Assembly: GCA_002297665.1 (NCBI GenBank)
Contig: DBMS01000047.1
Span: 334 to 9,021, forward strand
Source of the DNA: Holophagaceae bacterium UBA692
GTDB lineage: Bacteria > Acidobacteriota > Holophagae > Holophagales > Holophagaceae
Reading direction: 5' to 3'
DNA length: 8,688 nt
Shown: piece after piece, positions 1 to 7,137 of the stretch
How the letters are laid out: each line of letters opens with the position of its first letter
Position numbering within the stretch: position 1 is the stretch's first letter
Position numbers and translations under genes: made by a program
The notes under the pieces: generated by a model
What the model saw: only the letters and a program-made list of their open reading frames with translations
Databases searched by the model: none
Told to the model about the DNA's origin: nothing

Positions 1-83
1 TTGCCGCCGCACCCCAGGAACAAACCGGCCAGCAGGAGGCCCGCCATCGCGAACCGGTTCGGCAAGGCGGCCCTGATAGCCAT
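1..83 (-). CDS. Lipoprotein, N-terminal fragment (runs off left edge)
   Basis: Read on the minus strand, an ATG at 83-81 opens a frame that is still open at the window edge. The first 27 residues have a short basic start (Arg4, Arg10), then a hydrophobic stretch (AGLLLAGLFLG) ending in a cysteine at residue 25. This is the layout of a lipoprotein signal peptide. The lipobox is F-L-G-C, slightly off the usual L-x-G/A-C because Phe sits at -3. The start is supported by a strong GAGGAGG ribosome binding site, five bases before the ATG. By inference the mature protein is lipidated at Cys25 and membrane anchored; its function lies outside the window. It is transcribed away from the cas operon and is probably unrelated chromosomal context. 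Confidence 0.7.
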   Translation of the reverse strand, partial: MAIRAALPNRFAMAGLLLAGLFLGCGG

Positions 84-150
84 GGGATCCTCCTCAGGTG
101 CCTGGGACATCGATGGGTAATTTCGAGGTGCTGCGGGTTGGGCAGGGCCC

Positions 151-156
151 ATTGTA
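151..156 (-). promoter_or_regulatory. Possible -10 element for the lipoprotein gene
   Basis: On the minus strand this reads TACAAT, five of six matches to the sigma-70 -10 consensus. It lies about 68 bases before the lipoprotein ATG, giving a plausible leader of roughly 60 nt. I see no good -35 hexamer at the right distance, so this is a weak call. Confidence 0.2.
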
Positions 157-299
157 GCCATCCAACGGGCAGCCGGATAGCTTTAACCGGCAAGGATCGA
201 TAAGGGAAAATCCCGTGTTTTCCAGGACGGAACGGTCAAACGATTGGATGGGTTACGACCGGACACGAGGCGCCTGGAATGCGAGGCAACAGGATCAAC

Positions 300-446
300 C
301 GCTGGGGCGCGGAGATCTCGCTGGGGCGCTGGGAAATCAACCCCATAGGCAGACGGCCGGTCGAATGCCGCAGCCCATGAGGAGCCAAGCCCCAAAGTCC
401 ACCTTCCTTTCCCCCAGCGCCCCAGCGAATCCTCTGCGTCCCAGCG
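300..446. repeat. Imperfect inverted repeat, 34-bp arms, built from an 11-mer
   Basis: The left arm is 300-333 and the right arm 413-446, separated by 79 bases. The arms match as reverse complements at 29 of 34 positions; the mismatches are at arm positions 8, 12 and 16-18. Each arm contains two copies of the 11-mer CGCTGGGGCGC. In the left arm they are direct copies at 300-310 and 319-329; in the right arm they are inverted at 417-427 and 436-446, the last with one mismatch. The outline resembles the GC-rich intergenic palindromes (REP/MITE-like, often of the form CGCAGAGGCGC) scattered in many bacterial genomes. I see no transposase and no target-site duplication, so mobility is not shown. 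Confidence 0.65.
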
Positions 447-448
447 TT

Positions 449-562
449 TACATCGGCAGCGAGTTGGGGTTCACCGTGGTGGCCCTGGCTTTGAAACGCC
501 CCGATGCCCGCGCCGTCGCCAGCGACGCCTGTCCCGGGCATGCGGTTTTTGCCGACCTCAAG
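449..562 (+). pseudogene. Possible relic of a PrmC/HemK-type methyltransferase (SAM-binding motif)
   Basis: The frame starting at 449 reads through VALALKRPDARAVASDACPG. This strongly resembles motif I and the following strand of class I SAM-dependent methyltransferases of the PrmC/HemK type, whose usual form is G-x-G-S-G, then a helix with ALALxRPDARVVAxDxSP. The glycine-rich loop is damaged here: it reads I-G-S-E-L-G-F instead of G-T-G-S-G, and the conserved Ser-Pro after the acidic residue is Cys-Pro. No similarity continues either side, and the left edge begins two bases after the inverted repeat arm. I infer a short decayed fragment rather than an active enzyme. A chance resemblance in GC-rich DNA remains possible. 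Confidence 0.3.
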
Positions 563-701
563 CCGGGTTGCCTGGGAGAGGTGAGACCGGAACTCAACCG
601 TTCATCCCCCGAAAACGACCGTTCAGGGAAATTCGGGGCAATCCATGGGGAAAGCGCGCTAAATGGATGCACCCATTCCAGGGCAATTATCAGGAGGCTT
701 C

Positions 702-806
702 ATGGTCCCCCGTCCGGTTCTTCCGGCTGGATCCGTTGCTCGTTTCAGCCAAAAGGCTTCGACAACCATGGGCAATGGACATTTTTTGTCCACTCCAAGG
801 CATTAG
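702..806 (+). CDS. Possible small ORF (34 aa) upstream of cas3
   Basis: An ATG at 702 is preceded by CAGGAGG at 691-697 with a 4-base spacer, one of the better ribosome binding sites in the window. The frame runs 34 codons to TAG at 804-806, ending 40 bases before the cas3 start. The predicted peptide has several Pro, Ser and basic residues, no transmembrane segment and no recognised domain. It could be a leader peptide at the head of the cas transcript, a tiny unrelated protein, or chance. Only the ribosome binding site and the position argue for it. Confidence 0.2.
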   Translation: MVPRPVLPAGSVARFSQKASTTMGNGHFLSTPRH

Positions 807-846
807 CCTAGCGAAGGCACCAACTACCCACTGAAGGGCTTGCCTC

Positions 847-3144
847 ATGCCCACATCGGACCTCGATCCCGGGAACAGGCCCCAGGAATTCCCCATGGGG
901 GGATCCCCTGCTCTGCTGGCCCATGTCGCCAACGCCTCAATGTCAGGAGGTTGGAGGACACACAGCCTGGGTATGCACCTTGACGGAACGGCCCGGCGCG
1001 CTTACAGGTTTGGCCAGGCCTTTGGCTCAGGCGCATGGGCGGAACTTGCAGGCCGGCTCCATGATCTAGGCAAAGCCGGCGCAGATTTTCAGAGCTACAT
1101 ACGGACAAAGAGCGGCTTTGACCCCTCCGCCCACCTGGAGGGCGTTGGCGACCATGTGGACCACAGCACGGCTGGCGGCATATGGGCGGAAAGCAATATG
1201 GGCTTTGCGGGCAGAATCCTTGCCTACCTTGTTACCGGACACCATTCCGGACTCCTGGACTGGCTATCCGAAGGTGGTGGCTCCCTATCGAACCGCCTAG
1301 CCAAAACGGACCGCCTAACCATGGCCATGAGCGGAATCCCTTCACCATGGATTCCAAACCCATCGCGGGCACCAAAGGCCCCCCCCTTCCAGAGCCACCA
1401 GGACGTACACCTTTGGATCCGGATGCTCTTCTCGTGTCTTGTGGACGCGGACTTCCTGGACACCGAGGCCTTCATGGATCCAGGAAGGGCTGCGGCCCGC
1501 GAAACGGGAATCCTCGACCTCATGAGTCTCAAGGAGCAGCTGGATCGCCACCTTCTCGACCTCTCTAAAGACGCCGCCGCAACGGAAGTCAACAAGGTGC
1601 GCAGGGAGGTCCTGGATGCTTGCCGATCCGGAGCGGCGAGTCCTCCGGGCCTATTTTCACTCACCGTACCTACCGGGGGCGGCAAGACCCTCGCGTCGGT
1701 GGCCTTTGCGCTTGAGCATGCCATTCGCCACGGCAAGCGTCGCATCATCGTGGTGATTCCATACACCAGCATCATCGAGCAAACGGCAGAGACTCTCGGG
1801 AAGGTATTTGGCCCTGGCTCTGTCCTGGAGCACCACAGCAACCTTGATCCGGCGCGGGAGACCCTGGAGAGCCGGCTGGCTATGGAGAACTGGGATGCCC
1901 CGATCGTGGTGACGACCAATGTCCAGTTCTTTGAAAGCCTATTTGCAGCCAGGACGTCGGCCTGCAGGAAACTGCACAACATCGTGGATAGCGTCGTGAT
2001 CCTGGACGAAGCCCAGATGCTGCCATCGGCCTTCCTGAAGCCCATCCTCGGTGCATTGGCGTCCCTGACCAGATCCTACGGGGTCAGTGCGGTCTTATGC
2101 ACCGCGACCCAACCCGCCATCCAGGGATCCATCGGCACGGGGAAAGCCCTTTTCCGTGGGCTGGAAGGCGTGCGGGAACTCATGGCGGATCCTTCCGGCT
2201 TGGCCAGGCGGTTGAGGCGGGTGGAAGTCAGATTCTTGCACCCGGAGCTTCACCCTACCCCCTGGGAGGATCTCGCCCGACTCCTTTCCCAAGAGCCTCA
2301 AGTGCTCTGCATCGTGAATTCACGCAAGGATTGCCGCGAACTCCACGGACGGATGCCCCAGGGTACCATCCACCTATCGGCCCTCATGTGCGCCCAGCAT
2401 CGAAGCGAAGTGATAGCGGCACTCAAGTTGGCCCTTTCCCAGGCCAGACCCATCCGGGTGATCAGCACGCAATTGGTGGAGGCCGGCGTGGACCTGGACT
2501 TCCCTGTGGTCTATCGGGCCCTTGCCGGCCTGGATTCCTTGGCCCAGGCAGCAGGAAGATGCAACCGTGAAGGCAGGCTTCCAGAAGGACGACCTGGGCG
2601 GGTCGTTCTCTTCACCCCTCCAGGGCCCGGCCCTCGGGGGCTCCTCGGGAAAGGCGCTGAGGCCGGACGGGAGGTGCTCCGAAGCATGCGAGAGACCGCA
2701 CTGCGCCTCGACCCGGTTGCATTCAAGGCCTACTTCGAACGATTCTATAGCCAGGTCATCAGCTTTGACGAAAAGGGAATCGATGCCCTGTTGTCCGCTG
2801 GCGTCAGCAGCGGCCACTTCCAGTTCCGCACTGCCGCCGATGCCTTCCAGTTGGTGGATGACGCCGCCCAGGCTTCCATCGTGGTGCGCTATGGGTCCCA
2901 CGCCAACAAGGTGGAGAGGATCCTCCATCAGATCCGTCAGGCGGGAGCCAGCCGAGAAAGCCTCAGGGCCCTGCAGCGCTTCACGGTGACAATACCCGAC
3001 CCCATGTTCCGGGCCCTTCGCGACCAGGGCGATGTGGAGGAGTGGGAAGGTCTCTGGATCCAGGCCTCCGACGACCTCTACGACGACGCGCTGGGCCTGC
3101 GCCTGGACCCCGTCCGATGGAACCCCGAGAAATTCTTCCAATGA
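847..3144 (+). CDS. cas3: CRISPR-associated nuclease-helicase Cas3 (type I-C)
   Basis: Cas3 is recruited to the Cascade R-loop, nicks the displaced strand with its HD nuclease and unwinds and shreds the target with its SF2 helicase. The 765-residue protein has both halves in normal order. The N-terminal HD domain shows His44, the HD pair at 72-73 (LHDLGKA), DHSTAGG around 105-111, GHH at 131-133 and VDAD at 199-202. The helicase shows Walker A VPTGGGKT at 274-281, Walker B DEAQ at 387-390, motif III CTATQ at 418-422, motif V around 540-552 and motif VI QAAGRCNREG at 567-576. Every catalytic motif is intact. The ATG at 847 has only a weak GAAGGG upstream; an ATG at codon 17 (895) would also keep the whole HD domain. 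It is the first gene of the operon, 21 bases before cas5c. Confidence 0.96.
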   Translation: MPTSDLDPGNRPQEFPMGGSPALLAHVANASMSGGWRTHSLGMHLDGTARRAYRFGQAFGSGAWAELAGRLHDLGKAGADFQSYIRTKSGFDPSAHLEGVGDHVDHSTAGGIWAESNMGFAGRILAYLVTGHHSGLLDWLSEGGGSLSNRLAKTDRLTMAMSGIPSPWIPNPSRAPKAPPFQSHQDVHLWIRMLFSCLVDADFLDTEAFMDPGRAAARETGILDLMSLKEQLDRHLLDLSKDAAATEVNKVRREVLDACRSGAASPPGLFSLTVPTGGGKTLASVAFALEHAIRHGKRRIIVVIPYTSIIEQTAETLGKVFGPGSVLEHHSNLDPARETLESRLAMENWDAPIVVTTNVQFFESLFAARTSACRKLHNIVDSVVILDEAQMLPSAFLKPILGALASLTRSYGVSAVLCTATQPAIQGSIGTGKALFRGLEGVRELMADPSGLARRLRRVEVRFLHPELHPTPWEDLARLLSQEPQVLCIVNSRKDCRELHGRMPQGTIHLSALMCAQHRSEVIAALKLALSQARPIRVISTQLVEAGVDLDFPVVYRALAGLDSLAQAAGRCNREGRLPEGRPGRVVLFTPPGPGPRGLLGKGAEAGREVLRSMRETALRLDPVAFKAYFERFYSQVISFDEKGIDALLSAGVSSGHFQFRTAADAFQLVDDAAQASIVVRYGSHANKVERILHQIRQAGASRESLRALQRFTVTIPDPMFRALRDQGDVEEWEGLWIQASDDLYDDALGLRLDPVRWNPEKFFQ

Positions 3145-3165
3145 CCCCAGGCCAAAGGAGCGACC

Positions 3166-3876
3166 ATGGAACACCACGACAGGACTTTCTGCCTTGAAGT
3201 GCGAGGCGAGTACGCCTGCTTCACCCGCCCCGAGATGAAGGTTGAACGCGTCAGTTATGACGTACCCACCCCATCGGCCGTCAGGGCCATCTTCGAGGCC
3301 ATTTTCTGGAAGCCCGCCTTCCGGTGGGAGGCCCGCCGGATCGAGGTGCTGAAGCCGATCCAGTGGACCAGTGTCCGCAGGAACGAGGTGGGCATCGTGA
3401 TGACCGGAAAGGAGGGGCTCTTCGTGGAAGACAATCGGCAGCAGCGCGCGGGGCTGCTTCTCCGGGACGTAGCGTACCGGCTCCATGCGGAAATGATCTA
3501 CCTTCCGCCCTCAGCGCGTCCCCGAAGTCACCATCCCGTCCCCGATTCCCAGAGGGACCCCGAAGAGCGCCCCCTCATGGCGGGCCCAGAGAATCCGGCC
3601 AAATACCACGCCATGTTCGAACGCAGGGCCCGCAAAGGACAATGCTTCAACCAGCCCTACCTCGGTTGCCGTGAATTCAGCGTTTCGTCCATTCGGCTCC
3701 TTGAGCCCGGGGAGTCCAGACCTGAAGCTATCGCCGAAACCAGGGATCTCGGCTTTATGCTCTACGACCTTGATTACGAGGCCCCTGGAGGACCCGCCCC
3801 GGCCTTTTTCAAGGCCCGGATGGAACAGGGCGTCATCACCATCCCGGATTGGTCCAGCCCAGAGGTGCATCGATGA
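3166..3876 (+). CDS. cas5c: Cas5c (Cas5d), crRNA-processing and handle-binding subunit, type I-C
   Basis: Type I-C lacks Cas6; Cas5c cuts the repeat hairpin in the pre-crRNA and then stays bound to the 5' handle within Cascade. The 236-aa product has the family signatures: the RAMP N-terminus, FEAIFWKPAFRW around 43-54, SVRRNE at 69-74, LLLRDVAYRLHAEM at 97-110, and MFERRARKGQCFNQPYLGCREF at 150-171. Lys146 and His148 (AKYH) fall where a catalytic Lys/His pair is expected, though I cannot align exactly. Residues about 112-140, rich in Pro, Arg and His, look like an insertion compared with the shorter loop I recall in typical members. The ATG has AAAGGAG (3154-3160) five bases upstream. Its stop overlaps the cas8c start as ATGA, pointing to translational coupling. 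Confidence 0.95.
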   Translation: MEHHDRTFCLEVRGEYACFTRPEMKVERVSYDVPTPSAVRAIFEAIFWKPAFRWEARRIEVLKPIQWTSVRRNEVGIVMTGKEGLFVEDNRQQRAGLLLRDVAYRLHAEMIYLPPSARPRSHHPVPDSQRDPEERPLMAGPENPAKYHAMFERRARKGQCFNQPYLGCREFSVSSIRLLEPGESRPEAIAETRDLGFMLYDLDYEAPGGPAPAFFKARMEQGVITIPDWSSPEVHR

Positions 3877-5591
3877 TCCTCCAGGCACTCTACGACTACT
3901 ATCAGCGCAAGGCTGCGGATCCGGAAAGCGGCATCGCCCCGGAAGGGTTCGAGTGGAAACCCATTCCGTTCCTGATCGTCGTGAATCCGGCAGGGGCCTT
4001 CGTCACCATCCAGGACACCCGGGAGGGCGAGGGAAGGCAACGACGGGCCAAGGCGTTCCTGGTGCCCCGGACCGAGAAGCGAACGGTAGGGATCAAAGCG
4101 AACCTGCTTTGGGACAATGCGGAATATGTCCTTGGCGCCAATCCCAAAGGAAGAACAGGCGTCGAGCAGCGAAAGGCGGCTTTCAGGGCCCGCCTTAACA
4201 CGCTGGGGTACCACCCAGACCTCGAAGCGGTCAAGACCTTCCTGGACGGAAAACCCCTGGACGCAATTGAGTCCAGAGTCGATCTGGCACCCATGTGGGC
4301 CGAGATCCTTGAGTCGGGCGGCAACCTGGCCTTCCGTGTGGAGGGTTCAGGCTTCCATACGCTGTGCGAGGCCATGGCCCAAAAAGCGGCGGACACCCTC
4401 AGCACCGGTATTCCAGATGGAACATGCCTGGTCACGGGCCGAAGGGCTCCCATCGCGCGTATCCACACATCCATCACTGGCGTGAGAGGGGCGCAGGCAT
4501 CCGGGGCCGCCCTCATTTCCTTCAACCTTCGTGCCTTCTCCTCCCGGGGCCGCTCCCAGAACCATAACGCGCCAGTTGGGGAAAGTGCAGCCTTCGCGTA
4601 CACGACGGCCCTCAACGGCCTTCTAGGCCGGGATTCCCGGCAGAAAGTCCAGGTGGGTGACGCCACCACCGTGTTCTGGTCGGCGAAGAAGGCTACACGG
4701 CTGGAGGCGGACTTCGCGACCTTCTTCGGACTGCCGACGAAGGACGACCCCGACGCCGAAGTCGAGGCCGTGAAGGCCCTCTATGCCACGGTCCGTTCCG
4801 GGCAGGGCATGGAAGTGGATGACACGCCCTTCTTCATCCTGGGCCTGGCTCCCAATGCGGCACGGCTCTCGGTGCGTTTCTGGTATTCGGACACGCTGGA
4901 TGGGATTTCAGCTCGATTGCGCCAGCACCTTGACGACCTGGAAATCGTTTGCAGCCCCCGCGACTCCGGCCGGCGCGCGCTCATGGCGCTCCTCTGCGAT
5001 CTGGTGCTCAAAGGAAAGGCCGAAAACATTCCCCCCAACCTCGCGGGTCAGGTCATGCGCGCCGCCCTCTCCGGCGGTCCCTACCCCCAGGCCCTCCTCC
5101 AACTGGCCATCCGCCGCATCCGCGCGGAGCGGGAGGTGACCCGGATGCGGGCTGCCGTCCTCAAAGCCGTACTTAATAGATCCCAGAAAAAAACCGCCAC
5201 CTCATCCAAGGAGATCACCGTGAGCCTTGACCCCTCGAACCTCAGCCCCGGCTACCGCCTGGGACGTCTTTTCGCAATCCTGGAAAAGATCCAGGAGGAA
5301 GCCCAACCCGGAATCAATTCCACCATCCGGGACCGGTTCTATGGTGCGGCCTCCAGCACACCGGCCACAGTATTCCCACAGTTGCTCAAGCTCAAGAACC
5401 ATCACCTTGCCAAGCTGAGCAACCCCGCCTTCCGGCGCAACCATGAGATCCGGCTGGGCGAAGTGTTCGACGGGCTCCAGGCCATGCCTTCCCACCTGCC
5501 CATGGAGGAGCAGGCTCGCTTCGCCATCGGCTACTACCACCAGCGCCAATCCCTTTTCACCAAAACCGCCCCGTCCGACCCCCAGGCATAA
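3873..5591 (+). CDS. cas8c: Cas8c (Csd1), large subunit of type I-C Cascade
   Basis: Cas8c recognises the PAM and begins R-loop formation; its C-terminal helical region is also made separately as the small subunit Cas11c. The product is 572 aa, a normal length. The N-terminus (MILQALYDYY, then GIAPEGFEWKPIPF and DTREGEGRQRRAKAFLVP) and the middle LLWDNAEYVLG are hallmarks of the Csd1 family. The C-terminal part GYRLGRLFAILEKIQEEAQPG with GAASSTPATVFP and LKNHHLAKL is the most conserved block. I chose ATG 3873 over the in-frame TTG at 3849 because it matches the family start, overlaps the cas5c stop (ATGA) and has GAGGTG just upstream. The gene ends ten bases before cas7c. Confidence 0.95.
   Translation: MILQALYDYYQRKAADPESGIAPEGFEWKPIPFLIVVNPAGAFVTIQDTREGEGRQRRAKAFLVPRTEKRTVGIKANLLWDNAEYVLGANPKGRTGVEQRKAAFRARLNTLGYHPDLEAVKTFLDGKPLDAIESRVDLAPMWAEILESGGNLAFRVEGSGFHTLCEAMAQKAADTLSTGIPDGTCLVTGRRAPIARIHTSITGVRGAQASGAALISFNLRAFSSRGRSQNHNAPVGESAAFAYTTALNGLLGRDSRQKVQVGDATTVFWSAKKATRLEADFATFFGLPTKDDPDAEVEAVKALYATVRSGQGMEVDDTPFFILGLAPNAARLSVRFWYSDTLDGISARLRQHLDDLEIVCSPRDSGRRALMALLCDLVLKGKAENIPPNLAGQVMRAALSGGPYPQALLQLAIRRIRAEREVTRMRAAVLKAVLNRSQKKTATSSKEITVSLDPSNLSPGYRLGRLFAILEKIQEEAQPGINSTIRDRFYGAASSTPATVFPQLLKLKNHHLAKLSNPAFRRNHEIRLGEVFDGLQAMPSHLPMEEQARFAIGYYHQRQSLFTKTAPSDPQA
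5208..5222 (+). promoter_or_regulatory. Internal ribosome binding site and GTG start inside cas8c
   Basis: AAGGAG at 5208-5213 is followed after six bases by GTG at 5220-5222, in frame with cas8c (codon 450). The spacing and Shine-Dalgarno match are as good as those of the operon's annotated starts. Internal initiation within cas8c is the established source of Cas11c in type I-C. Confidence 0.65.
5220..5591 (+). CDS. cas11c: Cas11c small subunit, internal product of cas8c
   Basis: Type I-C Cascade contains a small subunit, Cas11c, translated from an internal start in cas8c; copies line the belly of the complex and hold the non-target strand. A GTG at codon 450 of cas8c opens a 123-aa product beginning VSLDPSNLSPGYRLGRLF (initiator read as Met). 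This is the expected size, and the product covers the helical C-terminal domain of Cas8c. An AAGGAG lies six bases upstream. A competing in-frame ATG at 5145 (codon 425), preceded by GGGAGGTG at 5131-5138, would give 148 aa. I prefer 5220 because it falls at the domain boundary, right after a polar linker of Arg, Lys, Ser and Thr. The internal product is an inference from family knowledge plus these sites. Confidence 0.65.
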   Translation: MSLDPSNLSPGYRLGRLFAILEKIQEEAQPGINSTIRDRFYGAASSTPATVFPQLLKLKNHHLAKLSNPAFRRNHEIRLGEVFDGLQAMPSHLPMEEQARFAIGYYHQRQSLFTKTAPSDPQA

Positions 5592-5601
5592 GGAGCCCGC
5601 C

Positions 5602-6507
5602 ATGACCCTCGCCAAGCGCTACGATTTCGTTCTTCTCTTCGACGTCCGGGACGGCAATCCCAACGGCGACCCCGATGCCGGGAACCTCCCCCGCATCGAC
5701 GCCGAGACCGGCATGGGCCTGGTCACGGATGTCTGCCTCAAGCGGAAGGTCAGGAACTACGTGCAACTGACCCATGGTGGCTCAGCTCCCTACGACATCT
5801 TCGTGAAGGAGAAGGCCATCCTCAACCGCCAAATCGCCGGAGCCTACGAAAGGCTGGGCATCGATCTGGAAAAGGAACCCGCGGACCCCGCCGACGGCAA
5901 GAAGCGAACCACCAAGAACGAAGCGCAGGGTTCCGAGGTGGACAAGGGCCGAAATGCCATGTGTGCACAGTTCTTCGATGTGCGAACGTTCGGCGCCGTC
6001 ATGTCCACGGGGGCCAACGCTGGCCAGGTCCGCGGCCCCATCCAGCTGACCTTTGCACGGTCCCTGGAACCGGTGGTGGCCTTGGAGCATTCCATCACTC
6101 GCATGGCTGTAACCACCGAAGGCGAGGCGGAAAAGCAGGGCGGCGACAATCGCACCATGGGACGGAAGTACACCGTTCCCTATGGTCTCTACCAAGCCCA
6201 TGGCTTCGTGTCCGCCTCGCTCGCCGCCCAGACGGGCTTTTCCCAGGCGGACCTGGACCTCTTCTGGAAGGCCATGGAGGACATGTTCGAGCATGATCGC
6301 AGCGCCGCGCGCGGGCAAATGAGCACGCGCCATCTGGTGATCTTCGAGCATGATTCGGCCCTGGGAACCGCCCACGCCAGCGATCTATTCGAACGAGTCG
6401 CCTGGAAACGCACCACGGAAGGTCCCGCCAGGGCTTTCAGCGACTACGAGATCAGCCTCGACGGCAAGCCACTGAAGGGCCTTCGCACCCTCGTGCCGGC
6501 AAGGTGA
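5602..6507 (+). CDS. cas7c: Cas7c (Csd2), backbone subunit of type I-C Cascade
   Basis: Cas7c is a RAMP-fold protein that polymerises along the crRNA spacer and forms the backbone of the interference complex. The 301-aa product starts MTLAKRYDFVLLFDVRDGNPNGDPDAGNLPR; the F-D-V-x-x-G-N-P-N-G-D-P signature at 13-24 is diagnostic of the Csd2 family. Further family blocks are DVCLKRKVRNYV (43-54), FFDVRTFGAVMS, GQVRGPIQLTFARSLEP and the THRMAV-like ITRMAVTTE. The reading frame is open upstream to 5443, but ATG 5602 is correct: it matches the family start and has AAGGAG at 5590-5595, six bases upstream and overlapping the cas8c stop. Cas4 follows after three bases. Confidence 0.96.
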   Translation: MTLAKRYDFVLLFDVRDGNPNGDPDAGNLPRIDAETGMGLVTDVCLKRKVRNYVQLTHGGSAPYDIFVKEKAILNRQIAGAYERLGIDLEKEPADPADGKKRTTKNEAQGSEVDKGRNAMCAQFFDVRTFGAVMSTGANAGQVRGPIQLTFARSLEPVVALEHSITRMAVTTEGEAEKQGGDNRTMGRKYTVPYGLYQAHGFVSASLAAQTGFSQADLDLFWKAMEDMFEHDRSAARGQMSTRHLVIFEHDSALGTAHASDLFERVAWKRTTEGPARAFSDYEISLDGKPLKGLRTLVPAR

Positions 6508-6510
6508 ATC

Positions 6511-7137
6511 ATGGAGGGCGATGAGCTCCTGGTGCCCCTTTCAGCCCTGGAGCACTGGTCCTACTGCCACCGCCAATGCGGCCTGATCCACCTGGAGAAC
6601 CTCTGGTCGGAATCGGGCCGCACCATGGAGGGGCGTGTACTCCACGAGAAGGTTGACCTGCCGGGGTTGGAACAGAGGCCAGGACTTCGCATCGCCCGTG
6701 CCTTGGAGCTGCGCTCCGATACCCATCGCCTGGGGGGCCGGGCCGATGTGGTCGTGTTTTTCGATGACCCTGACTATCCAAGCACTGGACGGCCCTTTCC
6801 CGTGGAGTACAAACGAAGTTCAAGGAACACCTTTCTCCATGCCGAATTACAGCTTTGCGGGCAGGGAATCTGCCTGGAGTCCATGCTCGGCGTTCCGGTC
6901 CCATCCGGGGCCATCTACTATGGCGCCTCTCGCCGGCGCCGCGAGGTGGCCTTCACGGGGAAGCTCCGCGGGGACACGCTCAAGGCCGCCGGCGAAATCC
7001 TCCAGATGCTGGAATCCCAGCGTACCCCGCCTGCGGAGCCCGGCGCCAAATGTGAAGAATGCAGCCTTCGGGATCATTGCCTTCCCGAACTGCCAGGCCC
7101 TGCGGGCCTGGGGTCCTACCTGGAGGGCATGTCCTGA
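6511..7137 (+). CDS. cas4: Cas4, Fe-S exonuclease of the adaptation module (type I-C)
   Basis: Cas4 joins Cas1-Cas2, recognises the PAM on prespacers and trims it so that spacers insert in the right orientation. The 208-aa product is a RecB-family nuclease. The [4Fe-4S] ligands are visible as YCHRQC (Cys19, Cys23) near the N-terminus and C-x2-C-x5-C at 181, 184 and 190. The nuclease residues follow the RecB pattern: His45, Asp79 in GRADVV, Glu99 and Lys101 in VEYK, then Gln114 in the downstream helix. All appear intact. ATG 6511 lies three bases after the cas7c stop with AAGGTGA just upstream. The stop overlaps the cas1 start (TGATG), so the two are probably translationally coupled. Confidence 0.95.
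   Translation: MEGDELLVPLSALEHWSYCHRQCGLIHLENLWSESGRTMEGRVLHEKVDLPGLEQRPGLRIARALELRSDTHRLGGRADVVVFFDDPDYPSTGRPFPVEYKRSSRNTFLHAELQLCGQGICLESMLGVPVPSGAIYYGASRRRREVAFTGKLRGDTLKAAGEILQMLESQRTPPAEPGAKCEECSLRDHCLPELPGPAGLGSYLEGMS

Larger units (their letters stand above)
84..846. other. 763-bp intergenic region without a convincing intact gene
   Basis: This stretch separates the divergent lipoprotein gene from cas3. Frames open here, including 215-811 on +, have arginine/proline/serine-rich compositions and no family I recognise as a whole. What can be seen is an imperfect inverted repeat (300-446), a possible methyltransferase relic (449-562), a 34-codon ORF with a good ribosome binding site (702-806), and small hairpins. 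One hairpin pairs TGGACA (776-781) with TGTCCA (787-792) around five T. Another pairs AATGG (662-666) with CCATT (673-677). The cas operon promoter must lie here or further upstream, but I see no clear -35/-10 pair and no regulator gene. Confidence 0.6.

Noticed and set aside
215..811. 198-codon open frame on + as a full gene
   Set aside because: Composition is typical of non-coding GC-rich DNA, it crosses the inverted repeat, and only a 38-codon part resembles any family. No ribosome binding site supports its start.
1486..3144. DEAQ instead of DEAH/DExH in the Cas3 helicase as a defect
   Set aside because: DEAQ in Walker B occurs in many type I-C Cas3 proteins, and all other motifs are intact.
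2374..3486. 370-codon open frame on the minus strand
   Set aside because: It is antisense to cas3 and cas5c, whose own proteins are clearly conserved. Long antisense frames are common in GC-rich coding DNA.
5187..5193. Run of seven A in cas8c as a frameshift or slippage site
   Set aside because: The cas8c frame continues through it into the strongly conserved C-terminal block, so there is no frame change to explain.
6565..6579. Second N-terminal cysteine in Cas4 (YCHRQC) as an unusual extra Fe-S ligand
   Set aside because: C-x-R-Q-C is, to my knowledge, the normal form in type I-C Cas4; only the Pro to His change is local.
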